Below, piece after piece: positions 20,742 to 28,911 of a DNA stretch of 64,000 bases. The translations under genes and the position numbers were made by a program. Source of the stretch: Stenotrophomonas nitritireducens (GTDB taxonomy: Bacteria > Pseudomonadota > Gammaproteobacteria > Xanthomonadales > Xanthomonadaceae); NCBI RefSeq assembly GCF_001700965.1, contig NZ_CP016756.1, positions 2,532,501 to 2,596,500 of the forward strand. The letters are read 5' to 3'. Numbering within the stretch: the stretch's first letter is position 1; each line of letters opens with the position of its first letter. A model generated the notes under the pieces. The model was not told where the DNA came from. It saw only the letters and a program-made list of their open reading frames with translations, and did no database searches.

Positions 20742-21170
20742 ATGGCCACTCCCCACGCAGCCTTTCCCTGGACTGCACAGCTACAGCGCCTGCAGCAGCG
20801 CGACAGCGCGCTGGCCATGCCGGCGGCGCTGCCCATGTTCGCCGCCGAAGACAAGGCGTTGACCGCTGCAGGGCAGGCACTGGAGCTGCTGTTGCTGGCC
20901 GGTGAACATCTGCTCAAGGCAGATGCGGACGTTGGCTTGGTCGCTGACGAGTTGCGCCGCTTCCAGAAGTTCGCGCCGCCGGGACGGCCTTCGGTACAGA
21001 TCGTGCAGTTGCGTCGGCAGCAGTCGACGGTGCAGCAGGCACAGCGGATCGCACGCCAGACATTCATTCGCAACGCCGATGGTTTTGCACGCGCGATCGC
21101 GCTGGACGTGCCGCAGAAGTTGGGCGTGGTGGAAACGGTGATGCGCTGGCTGCGCGCAAATCTCGCGTAA
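20742..21170 (+). CDS. Hypothetical helical protein
   Basis: A 142-residue protein predicted to be almost all helical, with no signal peptide, membrane segment or cysteine. Residues such as ALTAAGQALELLLLAGEHLLKADADVG and QLRRQQSTVQQAQRIARQTF form amphipathic stretches. The codon pattern fits the neighbours (GC-rich third positions). I do not recognise a family. It stands alone between two repeat-rich gaps. Confidence 0.5.
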   Translation: MATPHAAFPWTAQLQRLQQRDSALAMPAALPMFAAEDKALTAAGQALELLLLAGEHLLKADADVGLVADELRRFQKFAPPGRPSVQIVQLRRQQSTVQQAQRIARQTFIRNADGFARAIALDVPQKLGVVETVMRWLRANLA

Positions 21171-21300
21171 CGCAGTTCTTCAGCTCCCTCCCTTGCGCAA
21201 AGCGCAGGGGAGGATTGGGGAGGGGGGCCTTGGCCGTGGCTCCAGCTTTCGCAGTTGCAGTTGCAGTTGCTCTGGACTTTGACTCACCGGGCCCCTTCTG

Positions 21301-21807
21301 TAGCGACGGAGCCGGCAGACAAGACCCCGAACGGGGCGACGTGCAGGACGCACGTCGTTTTTCGACGATACAGGGATGTATCGTCGAAAAATCCTGACGG
21401 CGAAGTGGACCCGCGTCGCGTAGCGGCGCGGGCGCGGAGGCAGGGTGTGCTTTCTTTTGGTTATCTTTTCTTTGCACAAGCAAAGAAAAGTGACTCGCTC
21501 CCCGAAGGGGAGAGAAAGCCTTGGCATTGGCTTCAGTTGTTGCTGTTGCTGTTGCCAAAGCCAAAGCAAAGTGCAAGTGCAAGTGCAGAGCTTTCGCCCA
21601 CCTTCGGTGCGCGAGCACACCTTTCTTTGCTTGTGCAAAGAAAGGTGGCCCAAAGAAAGCACACCCTGCCTACGCGCCTTCCGCGCTACGCGCTCCAGGT
21701 TCACTCCGCTGCCGGGATTTTTCGACGATACATCCCTGTATCGTCGAAAAACGACGTGCGTCCTGCACGTCGCCCCATTCGGGGTCTTATCCGTCAGCTC
21801 CGTCGCT
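21301..21807 (+). repeat. 0.5-kb imperfect long inverted repeat in an 809-base gene-free gap
   Basis: Arms 21301-21490 and 21621-21807 are inverted, imperfect copies of one another. Each arm holds a 15-bp perfect hairpin (TTTTTCGACGATACA with loop GGGA or TCCC) and a second hairpin around CTTTTCTTTGC ACAA GCAAAGAAAAG. The centre is degenerate short repeats (GTTGCTGTTGCTGTTGCC; AAAGTGCAAGTGCAAGTGC). The surrounding gap 21171-21979 also has CCCTCCC-type palindromes near 21185 and 21896. I see no gene in this gap; the open frames are low-complexity repeat translations. Confidence 0.7.
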
Positions 21808-21979
21808 GCGGAAGGGGACCCGGTAGATCAAAGGCCGGAGCCACGGCAAAAGCCAAAGTCAAAGTCAAAGTCGGAGCCGAAGCTGAAGCTGAAGCTACCC
21901 CTCCCCAGCCCTCCCCTTGCCTGCGGCAAAGGGAGGGGGCTAAAGCAACAGCAGGGAGCTTCGCTACTGTCTCAGTGCC

Positions 21980-22360
21980 TTAATGCCACAAGCCCAGGAT
22001 CAGACCGAACAGCACGAACTGTACGGCGTGGTAGCCACCATCGATCGCCCACAGCTTTCCGCTGCGCTGCGCGAACTGATAGTTGATGCCGAAGCTCGCC
22101 GCGACCATGCCCAAACCCGCGACCAATCCGCATATCAGCGCCTTGCGCAGTTCCGGTGCCGGGCCGATGAACCAGGCGAACGCGAACGCCGCCAGCAGTG
22201 AAAACACGAGCGCAACCCCAAATACCTTGCCAGGATGCCCCTGTGGTACTTCGCCACCGTTTTCGCGGTTCCATGCACGGCCAAACAGCAGCGGTGAATA
22301 CCACAGGCCGCCCAGCAGAAAGCTCGACACAGCGGCCAGCACCACGGCATAGACGTTCAT
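21980..22360 (-). CDS. DUF1761-type membrane protein
   Basis: A 126-residue protein with four hydrophobic segments. The start MNVYAVVLAAVSSFLLGGLWYSPLLFGRAW contains the WYSP.LFG pattern typical of the DUF1761 family, and later helices are FGVALVFSLLAAFAFAWFIG, ALICGLVAGLGMVAASFG and AVQFVLFGLILGLW. ATG 22360 is supported by an upstream GGGGA. The function of the family is unknown. It is flanked on both sides by repeat clusters. Confidence 0.75.
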   Translation of the reverse strand: MNVYAVVLAAVSSFLLGGLWYSPLLFGRAWNRENGGEVPQGHPGKVFGVALVFSLLAAFAFAWFIGPAPELRKALICGLVAGLGMVAASFGINYQFAQRSGKLWAIDGGYHAVQFVLFGLILGLWH

Positions 22361-22421
22361 GCGTTTCCCCTGAAGCAGTGAGCGATGCCGCATCCTAGCG
22401 CCGGCGCAGGTGCTTGCGTAA

Positions 22422-22755
22422 CAACAGCGCAGCATGTGTCGCGACGGCAATGTAGGAGCGGCGTAAGCCGCGAAGCAGGCGCTGCATCAATCCGCGAAAA
22501 GCCATCCCTCCCCAACCCTCTCCTTCGCTGCATGAAAGGGAGGGCGCAGCGTAGTGCCGAGCCATGCTCGGCAAGGGGCTTTACCGGCAAGTCCAAGCCG
22601 AGCATGGCTCGGCTCTGCAACAGCGCAGCATGTGTCGCGACGTCGGTGTAGGAGCGGCGTAAGCCGCGAAGCAGGCGCTGCATCAATAACAGCGCAGCAT
22701 ATGTCGCGACGGCAATGTAGGAGCGGCGTAAGCCGCGAAGCAAGCGCTGCATCAA
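22422..22755 (+). repeat. Three copies of a 69-bp repeat
   Basis: Copies at 22422-22490, 22618-22686 and 22687-22755, each exactly 69 bases and nearly identical. The unit begins CAACAGCGCAGCATGTGTCG and ends GCGCTGCATCAA, and contains the REP-type core GTAGGAGCGGCG TAA GCCGCGAAGC. Copies two and three are directly tandem; copy one is separated by a SMAG-like element. They occupy the 571-base gap 22361-22931, which contains no gene. Confidence 0.8.
22551..22614 (+). repeat. SMAG-like GTAG palindrome, paired
   Basis: GTAG followed by TGCCGAGC CAT GCTCGGCA, a 22-base spacer, then the inverse AGCCGAGC ATG GCTCGGCT. This matches the GTAG-headed palindromes (SMAG) described from Stenotrophomonas maltophilia. 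Confidence 0.75.
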
Positions 22756-22815
22756 CACGCGGAAAGCTACCCCTCCCCAACCCTCCCCTTCGCTGCGCGA
22801 AAGGGAGGGCGCAAC

Positions 22816-22884
22816 GTAGTGCCGAGCCATCCTCGGCAAGGGGCTTTACCGGTAAGGCCCCAGCCGAGCATGGCTCGGCTCTAC
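22816..22884 (+). repeat. SMAG-like palindrome dimer, GTAG...CTAC
   Basis: The left unit is GTAG-TGCCGAGCCATCCTCGGCA and the right unit is the inverse AGCCGAGCATGGCTCGGCT followed by CTAC, so the dimer is closed by inverted GTAG tetranucleotides. It lies 47 bases past the stop codon of the leftward gene at 22932-23198. Confidence 0.8.
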
Positions 22885-22931
22885 AGCAGCGCGGCGCCGC
22901 GGCGCTGCGGTTGCACCAACCCTGCGAAACC

Positions 22932-23198
22932 TCAGTCCGCTTCGGGGCGGTTCAACGCCGAGGTCATTGCTGCTGCATCCTCGCGGTTGAGGAACAGATA
23001 CTCCAGTTCGGCGTTGCCGAACTTGTCTTCCAGTTCCTGCTTGCGCACCGGGTGGTTGCCGAAGCGGAAATGGGTGCTGCCGTCATCGACGTTTTCGATG
23101 GCATACACGCCGAAGGACGGCGGATTTGTCAGGGTGCCTTCCAGCTTCACGGAGGCCGGGTCGATGGCACGCTGGATGAGGTCTTCTAGGTCGATCAT
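22932..23198 (-). CDS. Hypothetical protein
   Basis: An 88-residue, mixed alpha-beta, cytoplasmic-looking protein starting MIDLEDLIQRAIDPASVK and ending LNREDAAAMTSALNRPEAD. The block PSFGVYAIENVDDGSTHFRFGNHPVRKQELEDKFG is not one I recognise. An upstream in-frame ATG (23258) adds a Ser/His-rich stretch unlike the rest, so the inner start is preferred. No known neighbours in the same operon. Confidence 0.5.
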   Translation of the reverse strand: MIDLEDLIQRAIDPASVKLEGTLTNPPSFGVYAIENVDDGSTHFRFGNHPVRKQELEDKFGNAELEYLFLNREDAAAMTSALNRPEAD

Positions 23199-23286
23199 GG
23201 CGTAGCAACAGGACTTATGGGGGTGTTTGGAGGAAGTGGAATCGCTGGCGCGTCCCACGTCAATGCGTTTGATGTTTCAAGTTGCG

Positions 23287-23559
23287 TCACTTGCCATCGG
23301 ATAACCACCCGATGGTCAAGGCAATACGCGGTTGTCGGGTACGGTCACGGCTGGTCTCACCTATCCATTCCACAACATCGCGTTGGTAGCGGGGTGTGAA
23401 ACCGCCAACGGCTGCCTTGGGCGCCGGTACAGTTGCCAGGGCCCCGGTGGCCGCGCCGCGGTCGCTGTGCACACGCCGGCGGAGCACGCGCAGCAGGGGC
23501 TGGGCGAAAGCAGCGGCATGGGCGATGTAGGCGTCGACGCGGGGTTCGGCTGTGGACAT
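23287..23559 (-). pseudogene. Decayed YdeI/DUF1801-type gene, internally deleted
   Basis: The frame encodes 90 residues. Its beginning, MSTAEPRVDAYIAHAAAFAQPLLRVLRRRVHS, resembles the start of YdeI/OmpD-associated (DUF1801) proteins, and its end, FTPRYQRDVVEWIGETSRDRTRQPRIALTIGWLSDGK, resembles their C-terminal domain. Full-length members are roughly 190-200 residues, so the middle appears to be missing and replaced by an Ala/Pro-rich junction (GAATGALATVPAPKAAVGG). This points to an in-frame internal deletion. The comparison is from memory of the family, and a very short active protein is possible but less likely. Confidence 0.6.
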
Positions 23560-23600
23560 GACTGGCCTCGGATGGGCGCAGCCTGCCGTCACTGGCGCAC

Positions 23601-23630
23601 TAAAACAAGCCCATCGTGACGATGGGCTTG
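23601..23630 (-). terminator. Intrinsic terminator of the amino-acid permease gene
   Basis: CAAGCCCATCG/CGATGGGCTTG hairpin at 23606-23630 with a T-run (TTTTA) on the minus strand, 22 bases past the permease stop. Confidence 0.75.
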
Positions 23631-23652
23631 CATGCCAGCTGATTTGGCACGG

Positions 23653-25029
23653 TCAGGCGCGGCGGGCGTGCCTTGCCAAACCACTGCACAGTGCGATGAA
23701 GGCGGTGAAGGCGGCCATCGACAGGAACTGCAGGCGGGTTTCCGGGGTGAGCAGCAGCAGCGCGAAGATCAACGCCAGGATCGCCAGCGCCAACACCGTC
23801 AGGAACGGGAAACCGGCCATGCGGAACGGCAGCGGTGTACCCAGCCGATCGGCGCGACGGCGCAGGATGAGCTGCGATACCAGGGTGATGGTCCAGACCA
23901 GCAGGCAGGTGGAACCGACCACGTTGAGCAGCACCGGCAGCACCTTGTCCGGGTAGATCAGCTCCAGCACGGTGGCGGCGAAACCGAACAGCACGCTGGC
24001 CAGCACCGCCACCACCGGCACCTGGCGGGTATTGGTGACGCCCAGCCAGCGCGGGGCCTCACCACGTTCGGCCAGCGAATAGATCATCCGCGAGGCGCCG
24101 TACAGGTTGGCATTGAGCGCCGACAGCAGGGCGATCACCGCGATCAGGGTGATGGCAGTGGCCGCACCCGGGATGTTGGCCACCTGCAGCACCGCAGCAA
24201 ACGGCGATTTGAGGGTGGGGCTGTTCCACGGCACCACCGCGATGATCACGCCGATCGAGCCGATGTAGAACACCAGGATGCGCCAGGCCACGGTGCGGAT
24301 GGCACGCGCCAGGCTGCGCTCCGGGTCCTGGGTTTCGGCCGCGGCCACGGCCACGATTTCGGTGCCGCCAAAGGCGAAGATCACCACCAGCAGGGCCGCG
24401 CCGATGCCGGCCAGGCCCTTGGGCATGAAGCCGTCATGGCCGGTGATGTTGGCCAGGCCCGGCGAGGGCACGTCCGGCAGCAGGCCCAGCAGCAGGGCGA
24501 TGCCGATCAGGATGAAGGCGATGATGGCGCCCACCTTGAGGATGGCGAACCAGAACTCGAACTCACCGTAATTGCGCACGCCCATCATGTTGATCACGGT
24601 GAACACCACCATGAACGCCAGCGAGGTCAGCGGCACTGAAAGCTGCGGCCATACCGTACTGAGCAGGCCGGCCGCGCCCACCGATTCGGCGGCGATCACC
24701 ACCACCAGCTGGGCCCACCACAGCCAACCCACGGTGGCGCCGGCAGTGGCGCCCAGCGCATCGGCGGCATATACCGAGAACGCGCCGCTGGCCGGCCGTG
24801 CGGCGGCCATCTCGCCCATGGCGTGCATCATGATGATGACAAGCGTGCCGGCCACCAGATAGGAGATCAGTACCGCCGGGCCGGCGGCCTGGATACCGAC
24901 GCCCGAGCCCAGGAACAGGCCGGCGCCGATGGCGCTGCCCAGGCCCATCATGATCAGCTGGCGCGGCTTCAACGCACGTTCCAACTGCTGCGACGGTGCC
25001 GGGGCCGGGGCGGAAGAAGGGTTGGGCAT
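23653..25029 (-). CDS. APC-superfamily amino-acid permease (AAT family)
   Basis: A 458-residue transporter with about 12 membrane helices. The family signature is clear: ALKPRQLIMMGLGSAIGAGLFLGSG at residues 20-44, the helix 3 region MGEMAAARPASGAFSVYA, and FAFGGTEIVAVAAAETQDPERSLARAIRTV around residues 215-245. It should import an amino acid by proton symport. Relatives include GabP, CycA and aromatic or proline carriers; the substrate cannot be told from sequence. It is a single-gene transcript ending in a good terminator. Confidence 0.85.
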   Translation of the reverse strand: MPNPSSAPAPAPSQQLERALKPRQLIMMGLGSAIGAGLFLGSGVGIQAAGPAVLISYLVAGTLVIIMMHAMGEMAAARPASGAFSVYAADALGATAGATVGWLWWAQLVVVIAAESVGAAGLLSTVWPQLSVPLTSLAFMVVFTVINMMGVRNYGEFEFWFAILKVGAIIAFILIGIALLLGLLPDVPSPGLANITGHDGFMPKGLAGIGAALLVVIFAFGGTEIVAVAAAETQDPERSLARAIRTVAWRILVFYIGSIGVIIAVVPWNSPTLKSPFAAVLQVANIPGAATAITLIAVIALLSALNANLYGASRMIYSLAERGEAPRWLGVTNTRQVPVVAVLASVLFGFAATVLELIYPDKVLPVLLNVVGSTCLLVWTITLVSQLILRRRADRLGTPLPFRMAGFPFLTVLALAILALIFALLLLTPETRLQFLSMAAFTAFIALCSGLARHARRA

Positions 25030-25170
25030 CGGCTGTGTTTCGGTGTTGAGAAGGGCGACACGATACCGCGTCCGTCCCTTGTCGTGTCCCCCGGCATGCC
25101 TGTGGCGGCCGACAAATCGCTACGATGATCGCCTCGGCGCCGATGTGCGCCTGCAGCAAGTGGTGCTGGC

Positions 25171-25923
25171 ATGCGTGGTCTGGATTTCAGCTCTTGGCAG
25201 GGTCTGCTGTCGACCTTGTTTGGCCTGGCGATCATCACCCTCATCGGTGTCGGCATTCGCCTGCTGGTGATGCAGGTGGTGCAGCAAAAGCGTGAGGCGG
25301 CCAACCGCCAGATCAACGAACGGCTGAAAACCCTGATAGCCGCCTACAAGACCCTGGGCGGCTCGTTCACCGGTGATCTGAGCGTGGACCCCAGCCATCT
25401 GCGCGACGTGCGCCGGCGCGCGGCCGAGCTGGCCGAGGGGCAGGCCGTGACCACCGCCGAAGGCACCGTGCTGCTGCCCGTGGTGGACCCGGGTGAGGCC
25501 GGTGAGCGCGCCCGCCGTACCCGTGATGCGGTGGAAGCGGCACTGTCGGATGTGATCCTGCTGGGCACCGAGCAACAGGTGCGGCTGGCCGCGCGCGCTG
25601 CCAGCGACATGGTCGAGGGGCGGCCGATCCATACCGCCGAACTGGTGATTTCGCTGCGCGATTTCATCCGCAGCGTGCTGGACCTGGAGGTGATCCCGGC
25701 TGCCGTCGCCATTCCGCGGCAAGGCCCGCTGCGCCCGGCCAGCAGTGGCGGAGGCGGCAAGGGCAGCAAGGCGGCAGACCGGGAGGGTGGTGGTGCCGGC
25801 GGCAAGGGCGGTGGCGGCGCCGGCGGTGGCATGGGTGGCATGGGGGCCGGCGTGGGCATGGGCGCCGGGCTCGGCTACGGGGCAGGGCGCAGCGGGGAAG
25901 ACGACCCCGAGCGCGCGCCCTGA
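25171..25923 (+). CDS. Membrane-anchored hypothetical protein with glycine-rich tail
   Basis: A 250-residue protein with one N-terminal membrane segment (LLSTLFGLAIITLIGVGIRLLVMQVV), followed by a charged helical domain (about residues 35-180, for example QQKREAANRQINERLKTLIAAYKTLGG and TRDAVEAALSDVILLGTEQQVRLAARAASDMVEG). The C-terminal 65 residues are low complexity, with glycine, lysine and methionine (GGAGGKGGGGAGGGMGG). The folded part should be cytoplasmic if the basic side of the helix is inside. No family recognised. It converges on the ICMT-like gene, which ends 16 bases beyond its stop. Confidence 0.6.
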   Translation: MRGLDFSSWQGLLSTLFGLAIITLIGVGIRLLVMQVVQQKREAANRQINERLKTLIAAYKTLGGSFTGDLSVDPSHLRDVRRRAAELAEGQAVTTAEGTVLLPVVDPGEAGERARRTRDAVEAALSDVILLGTEQQVRLAARAASDMVEGRPIHTAELVISLRDFIRSVLDLEVIPAAVAIPRQGPLRPASSGGGGKGSKAADREGGGAGGKGGGGAGGGMGGMGAGVGMGAGLGYGAGRSGEDDPERAP

Positions 25924-25939
25924 GCATTCGCCGCCGCTA

Positions 25940-26518
25940 CTACAGCAGCGCGGGGATCAGCATCCTCGTGCGCGCCGCATAGTCGGCGTAGGCCTGCCCG
26001 AAATGCGCAGCCAGGAAACGTTCCTCCTGGCGCAGCTTGGCCCAGAACGAAGCCAGCACGATCAGCACGGCTACCACCCCGCGCCACTCGCCAACCACCA
26101 GCGCGTTGCCGCTGAACATCAACAGCACGCCGCTGTAGATCGGGTGGCGCACCCGCGCATAGGGGCCGCTGGTGATCAGCTCATGGGCCTGCTTGATCTG
26201 CACATTGCCGCTCCAGTTGCGGCCCAGCCGCCAGCGTGCCCAGATCGCCAGGATCAGCCCGCAGAGGCATAACAGCAGACCGGTGGCGTAGATCGGCAAC
26301 GCGTGCGGCACGAACTGCTCACGCAGCCAGCCCTGCCCGAACCACGACCCCGGGCCGAGCAGCAGCACCGCCACCAGCAGCGGCAACCAATACACCAGCA
26401 GCTGTTTCCAAGGCGATTCGGTGCGCGTCACCGGCTTGGCCTGCGCCGCGCTTGCACCCCAATACACCAGCAGTATCAGCCAGCACAGCTTCACGCCCAG
26501 ATCGAAGGCAAGTGGCAT
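25940..26518 (-). CDS. ICMT/PEMT-like membrane methyltransferase
   Basis: A 192-residue integral membrane protein with four to five helices. The C-terminal part carries the isoprenylcysteine carboxyl methyltransferase-like pattern: GPYARVRHPIYSGVLLMF, then KLRQEERFLAAHFGQAYADYAARTRMLIP, where the RHP and EE residues bind S-adenosylmethionine in relatives. Bacterial members methylate small lipophilic or isoprenoid-type substrates that are mostly unknown. The gene is transcribed alone; the adjacent small unknown protein gene lies 87 bases upstream on the same strand. Confidence 0.75.
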   Translation of the reverse strand: MPLAFDLGVKLCWLILLVYWGASAAQAKPVTRTESPWKQLLVYWLPLLVAVLLLGPGSWFGQGWLREQFVPHALPIYATGLLLCLCGLILAIWARWRLGRNWSGNVQIKQAHELITSGPYARVRHPIYSGVLLMFSGNALVVGEWRGVVAVLIVLASFWAKLRQEERFLAAHFGQAYADYAARTRMLIPALL

Positions 26519-26605
26519 TGCGTATACCGAGTGGGTAAACGGATCGAAAGGCCACCTTATACCGTTGCCCGAACGCAGGTGTCACAGCGGGATGAACGCA
26601 GCACG

Positions 26606-27184
26606 TCAGGCGATGCGTTCCACCCGGCACAGCCGGCACAGCGGGTAGCTGTCCAGCAATGGCAGGATCGCCGCATGCATGCGCTGGAAGCTGTCGCCGT
26701 ACATGTACAACGCGGTTTCGGTAGGGCCTTGCCAGTGACTGTTGACCATGCCGATGCCGTCCAGGCGACGTTCGCATTCGTCGTGGACGTGGTTGGAATC
26801 GCAGATCTCGTAGATTTCCTCGGGCAACGCAGTGCCGTTGAGGTACAGGGCCAGGCCTTCATGCTGGCCCAGTGCGATGCGTTCACTGTCGTTGCCCACC
26901 GTCATGTACGAGCCCTTCGGCGCCAGCATCGCTTCGAACAAGCGCCCGACCATGGCGATCCTGTCGGGGCTGAGGTCATCCACGCGCACTTCGATGTCGC
27001 AGGCAGCCACCTCGCCGTTGTCGGCAAGCAGGGTGCCGCCGCCGACCACTTCCGCACCCAGGTCGTGCCCGTTGCAGGCATCACTGAATGCGTCTTCCAG
27101 CTCGGCACGATGCATGGGCTGCAGGCGCGCATTGAGCCTGACGATCACGATGCCCGTTCTTTTTTTCTTGAACATTCCCAGCAT
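26606..27184 (-). CDS. Hypothetical cytoplasmic protein
   Basis: A 192-residue protein with a basic start (MLGMFKKKRTGIVIVRLNARLQPMHRAELEDAF). The middle is acidic (ACDIEVRVDDLSPDRIAMVGRLFEAMLAPKGSYM). The C-terminal part has IYEICDSNHVHDECERRLDGIGMVNSHWQGPTETALYMYG and then a cysteine pair in PLCRLCRVE. The region is protein-like with no signal peptide or membrane segment. I do not recognise the family. An upstream ATG at 27223 would add 13 residues. Confidence 0.55.
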   Translation of the reverse strand: MLGMFKKKRTGIVIVRLNARLQPMHRAELEDAFSDACNGHDLGAEVVGGGTLLADNGEVAACDIEVRVDDLSPDRIAMVGRLFEAMLAPKGSYMTVGNDSERIALGQHEGLALYLNGTALPEEIYEICDSNHVHDECERRLDGIGMVNSHWQGPTETALYMYGDSFQRMHAAILPLLDSYPLCRLCRVERIA

Positions 27185-27367
27185 TGCAGACTCCGGCACC
27201 AAGGAACGGGCGTTCCCAGCCATGGCCGGTCAACATCCCCCTGGGCGCAGTATCGGCAGCGGGATGTGCAGGGTAAGTGCAGATTCTGCGAGCACGATCA
27301 CACTTGAAAGGGCCGCTTCTGTTCAGCAATGCATATCGCGCGCTGCGCGGGCGGGGCCCTGCGACAG

Positions 27368-27396
27368 GCGCATCGGACCTTGCCGGCCCGATGCGC
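27368..27396 (-). other. GCGCATCGG/CCGATGCGC hairpin after the nitrilase-fold gene
   Basis: A 9-bp inverted repeat with an 11-base loop, 24 bases past the stop of the leftward hydrolase gene. There is no clear T-run, so a role as a transcription stop is only possible. Confidence 0.35.
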
Positions 27397-27419
27397 GCAT
27401 GTGCTGGCAGCCGTGCCTG

Positions 27420-28562
27420 TTACTTCCAGCGCGACTTGCCGCGGATGTAGCGGGCGGCGTCTTCCAGCGAGGTGGGCAGGTATTCCGACCACAGGTTCGG
27501 CGGGTAGGCGTTCTGGTAGGTGTCGTAGACGTCGCGGAACAGGTCCATGTGCACCACCGGCTGGCGCTTGCGTGCACGCAGTTCGGCGATCGGCACGCGG
27601 CCCAGCACCAGGGTTTCTTCCTTGCTCTGTGCCTCGGCGATGGCCTTGCCGCTGGGGTCGTACAGGGCGGTGCCGCCTGAACCCGGGTCATCGAAGTAGG
27701 GGCCGTTGTCTGGCGAGATCGAGTTGTTGACGATGGACGAGTAGACGCCGTTGTACATCGCGCAGGCGGCCACATCCATGTCCGAGAAACCGCCCGATGC
27801 GGTGCGCAGGAATATTTCCGCGCCCTTGAACGCCATCGCCCGGAACAGCTCCGGCTCGCGCTGGGTGGAGCTGGTGCAGATGTTGCCCAGCGGCGTGCGG
27901 GTGACCGGTACCACCGCATCGCGGCCGTACATTTCAACGTAGCGGTCGAGCACGTCGTAGGTGGTGGTGGTGAACAACTCGAAATCCGGGAAGGCGCCCT
28001 TGAGGTTGCGCGCCTTCCAGTGCTTGTCCACGATCTCGCCCTTGTCGTTCATGATCGTGGTGATCGACAGCACGTGGCCCGGCCAGTCCGGATCGGTGGC
28101 GTAGGCGCCGAACACGATCCAGGTACCGTACTGGCGTGCCTTCCTGGCGATGGCCTCGGTTTCCTCGCCGGGAATGGTGATGGCGAACTTGAGGATTTCC
28201 TCGCGCGTCCACTTGCGCCAGCCGGTCAGCGGGAATTCGTGGAACTGCAGCAGGTCGGGCTTGGCGTGGTAATGCGCCTTGTCGATCAGGTCCAGCATGT
28301 GCGCCAGGTTGCCCTTGGTGGCCGACTTCCATTCGCGCGCATCGAAACTGTGTACGCGCGACTGCACCAGGCCCAGGGTCCAGGCCGGCTTGGCCAGCTC
28401 CACCGTTGCATAGGTGCCATCGGTGCGCACGTTGAGTCCATCCGGGCCCTTGCCCATGGCCGCCTGCACCGGTGCCGAGGCACCCAGCAGGGACGGGCCA
28501 ACCGCGCCCAGTGCGGCCAGGCCGGCGGCACTGCCCAGGAAATGTCTGCGGGTGTTGCTCAT
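27420..28562 (-). CDS. Tat-exported nitrilase-fold carbon-nitrogen hydrolase
   Basis: A 380-residue protein with a twin-arginine signal (MSNTRRHFLGSAAGLAALG...APVQA). The following domain fits the nitrilase superfamily: a glutamate in LLQFHEFPLTGW, a lysine in DKHWKARNLKGAF and a cysteine in GNICTSS are placed as the Glu-Lys-Cys triad. The cysteine context is unusual, so activity is uncertain. Members hydrolyse nitriles, amides or carbamoyl groups; the substrate here is unknown. Export through Tat suggests a periplasmic, possibly cofactor-independent hydrolase. It is separated from the other leftward island genes by a 395-base repeat-filled gap, and a hexamer tract lies 36 bases before its start. 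Confidence 0.75.
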   Translation of the reverse strand: MSNTRRHFLGSAAGLAALGAVGPSLLGASAPVQAAMGKGPDGLNVRTDGTYATVELAKPAWTLGLVQSRVHSFDAREWKSATKGNLAHMLDLIDKAHYHAKPDLLQFHEFPLTGWRKWTREEILKFAITIPGEETEAIARKARQYGTWIVFGAYATDPDWPGHVLSITTIMNDKGEIVDKHWKARNLKGAFPDFELFTTTTYDVLDRYVEMYGRDAVVPVTRTPLGNICTSSTQREPELFRAMAFKGAEIFLRTASGGFSDMDVAACAMYNGVYSSIVNNSISPDNGPYFDDPGSGGTALYDPSGKAIAEAQSKEETLVLGRVPIAELRARKRQPVVHMDLFRDVYDTYQNAYPPNLWSEYLPTSLEDAARYIRGKSRWK

Positions 28563-28597
28563 TGGGTACCTCGGTGGTTGATGGCGTGGATCATGTT

Positions 28598-28645
28598 GGT
28601 TGCGGTTGCGGTTGCGGTTGCGGTTGCGGTTGCGGTTGCGGTTGC
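28598..28645 (+). repeat. (GGTTGC)8 hexanucleotide tract
   Basis: Eight perfect GGTTGC units, 36 bases upstream of the start of the leftward hydrolase, followed by degenerate relatives (TTGTGCAGTTGC, then CTTCTGGCTTCTGGC) up to about 28745. It sits within the gap 28563-28957, which holds no gene but two palindromic elements. Confidence 0.85.
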
Positions 28646-28757
28646 TTGTGCAGTTGCTCTGGCTCCGGCTACTGCTTTCGCTTTTTGCTTCTGGCTTCTG
28701 GCTTCTGGCTTTAGGCTTTTGCAATTGCTTCTGCTTTTGCTTCTGCTTTTGCAGTTT

Positions 28758-28868
28758 CCCTTCTCCCGCTTGCGGGAGAAGGTGCCCCGAAGGGGCGGAT
28801 GAGGGGAGCTTTAAAGCTTTAAAAGCTTCCCCTCACCCCAACCCCTCTCCCGCGCGCGGGAGAGGGGC
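28758..28868 (+). repeat. Paired GGGAGAAG/GGGAGAGG palindromic element
   Basis: Left hairpin CTTCTCCCGC TT GCGGGAGAAG, spacer, and right hairpin CCCCTCTCCCGC GCGCGGGAGAGGGG. The same element, inverted, lies at 52151-52300, again next to hexamer-like sequence. Confidence 0.7.
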
Positions 28869-28911
28869 TTCACAGCTGCAGCTTTCAGGCAGCACTTGCA
28901 GCGTTCAAACA

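Noticed and set aside
21180..21704. Open frames inside the large inverted repeat
   Set aside because: They consist of translated palindromes and short repeats, with no conserved pattern.
22422..22755. CRISPR-like array (three 69-bp copies)
   Set aside because: Two copies are directly tandem with no spacer, the unit is too long, and no cas genes are present.
27185..27419. Possible small RNA or gene between two leftward genes
   Set aside because: Only one modest hairpin without a T-run is seen, and no promoter-like sequence could be supported.
28020..28802. A rightward frame of 260 codons running into the GGTTGC tract
   Set aside because: It is antisense to the nitrilase-fold gene and ends in a low-complexity Val-Ala repeat caused by the hexamer tract.
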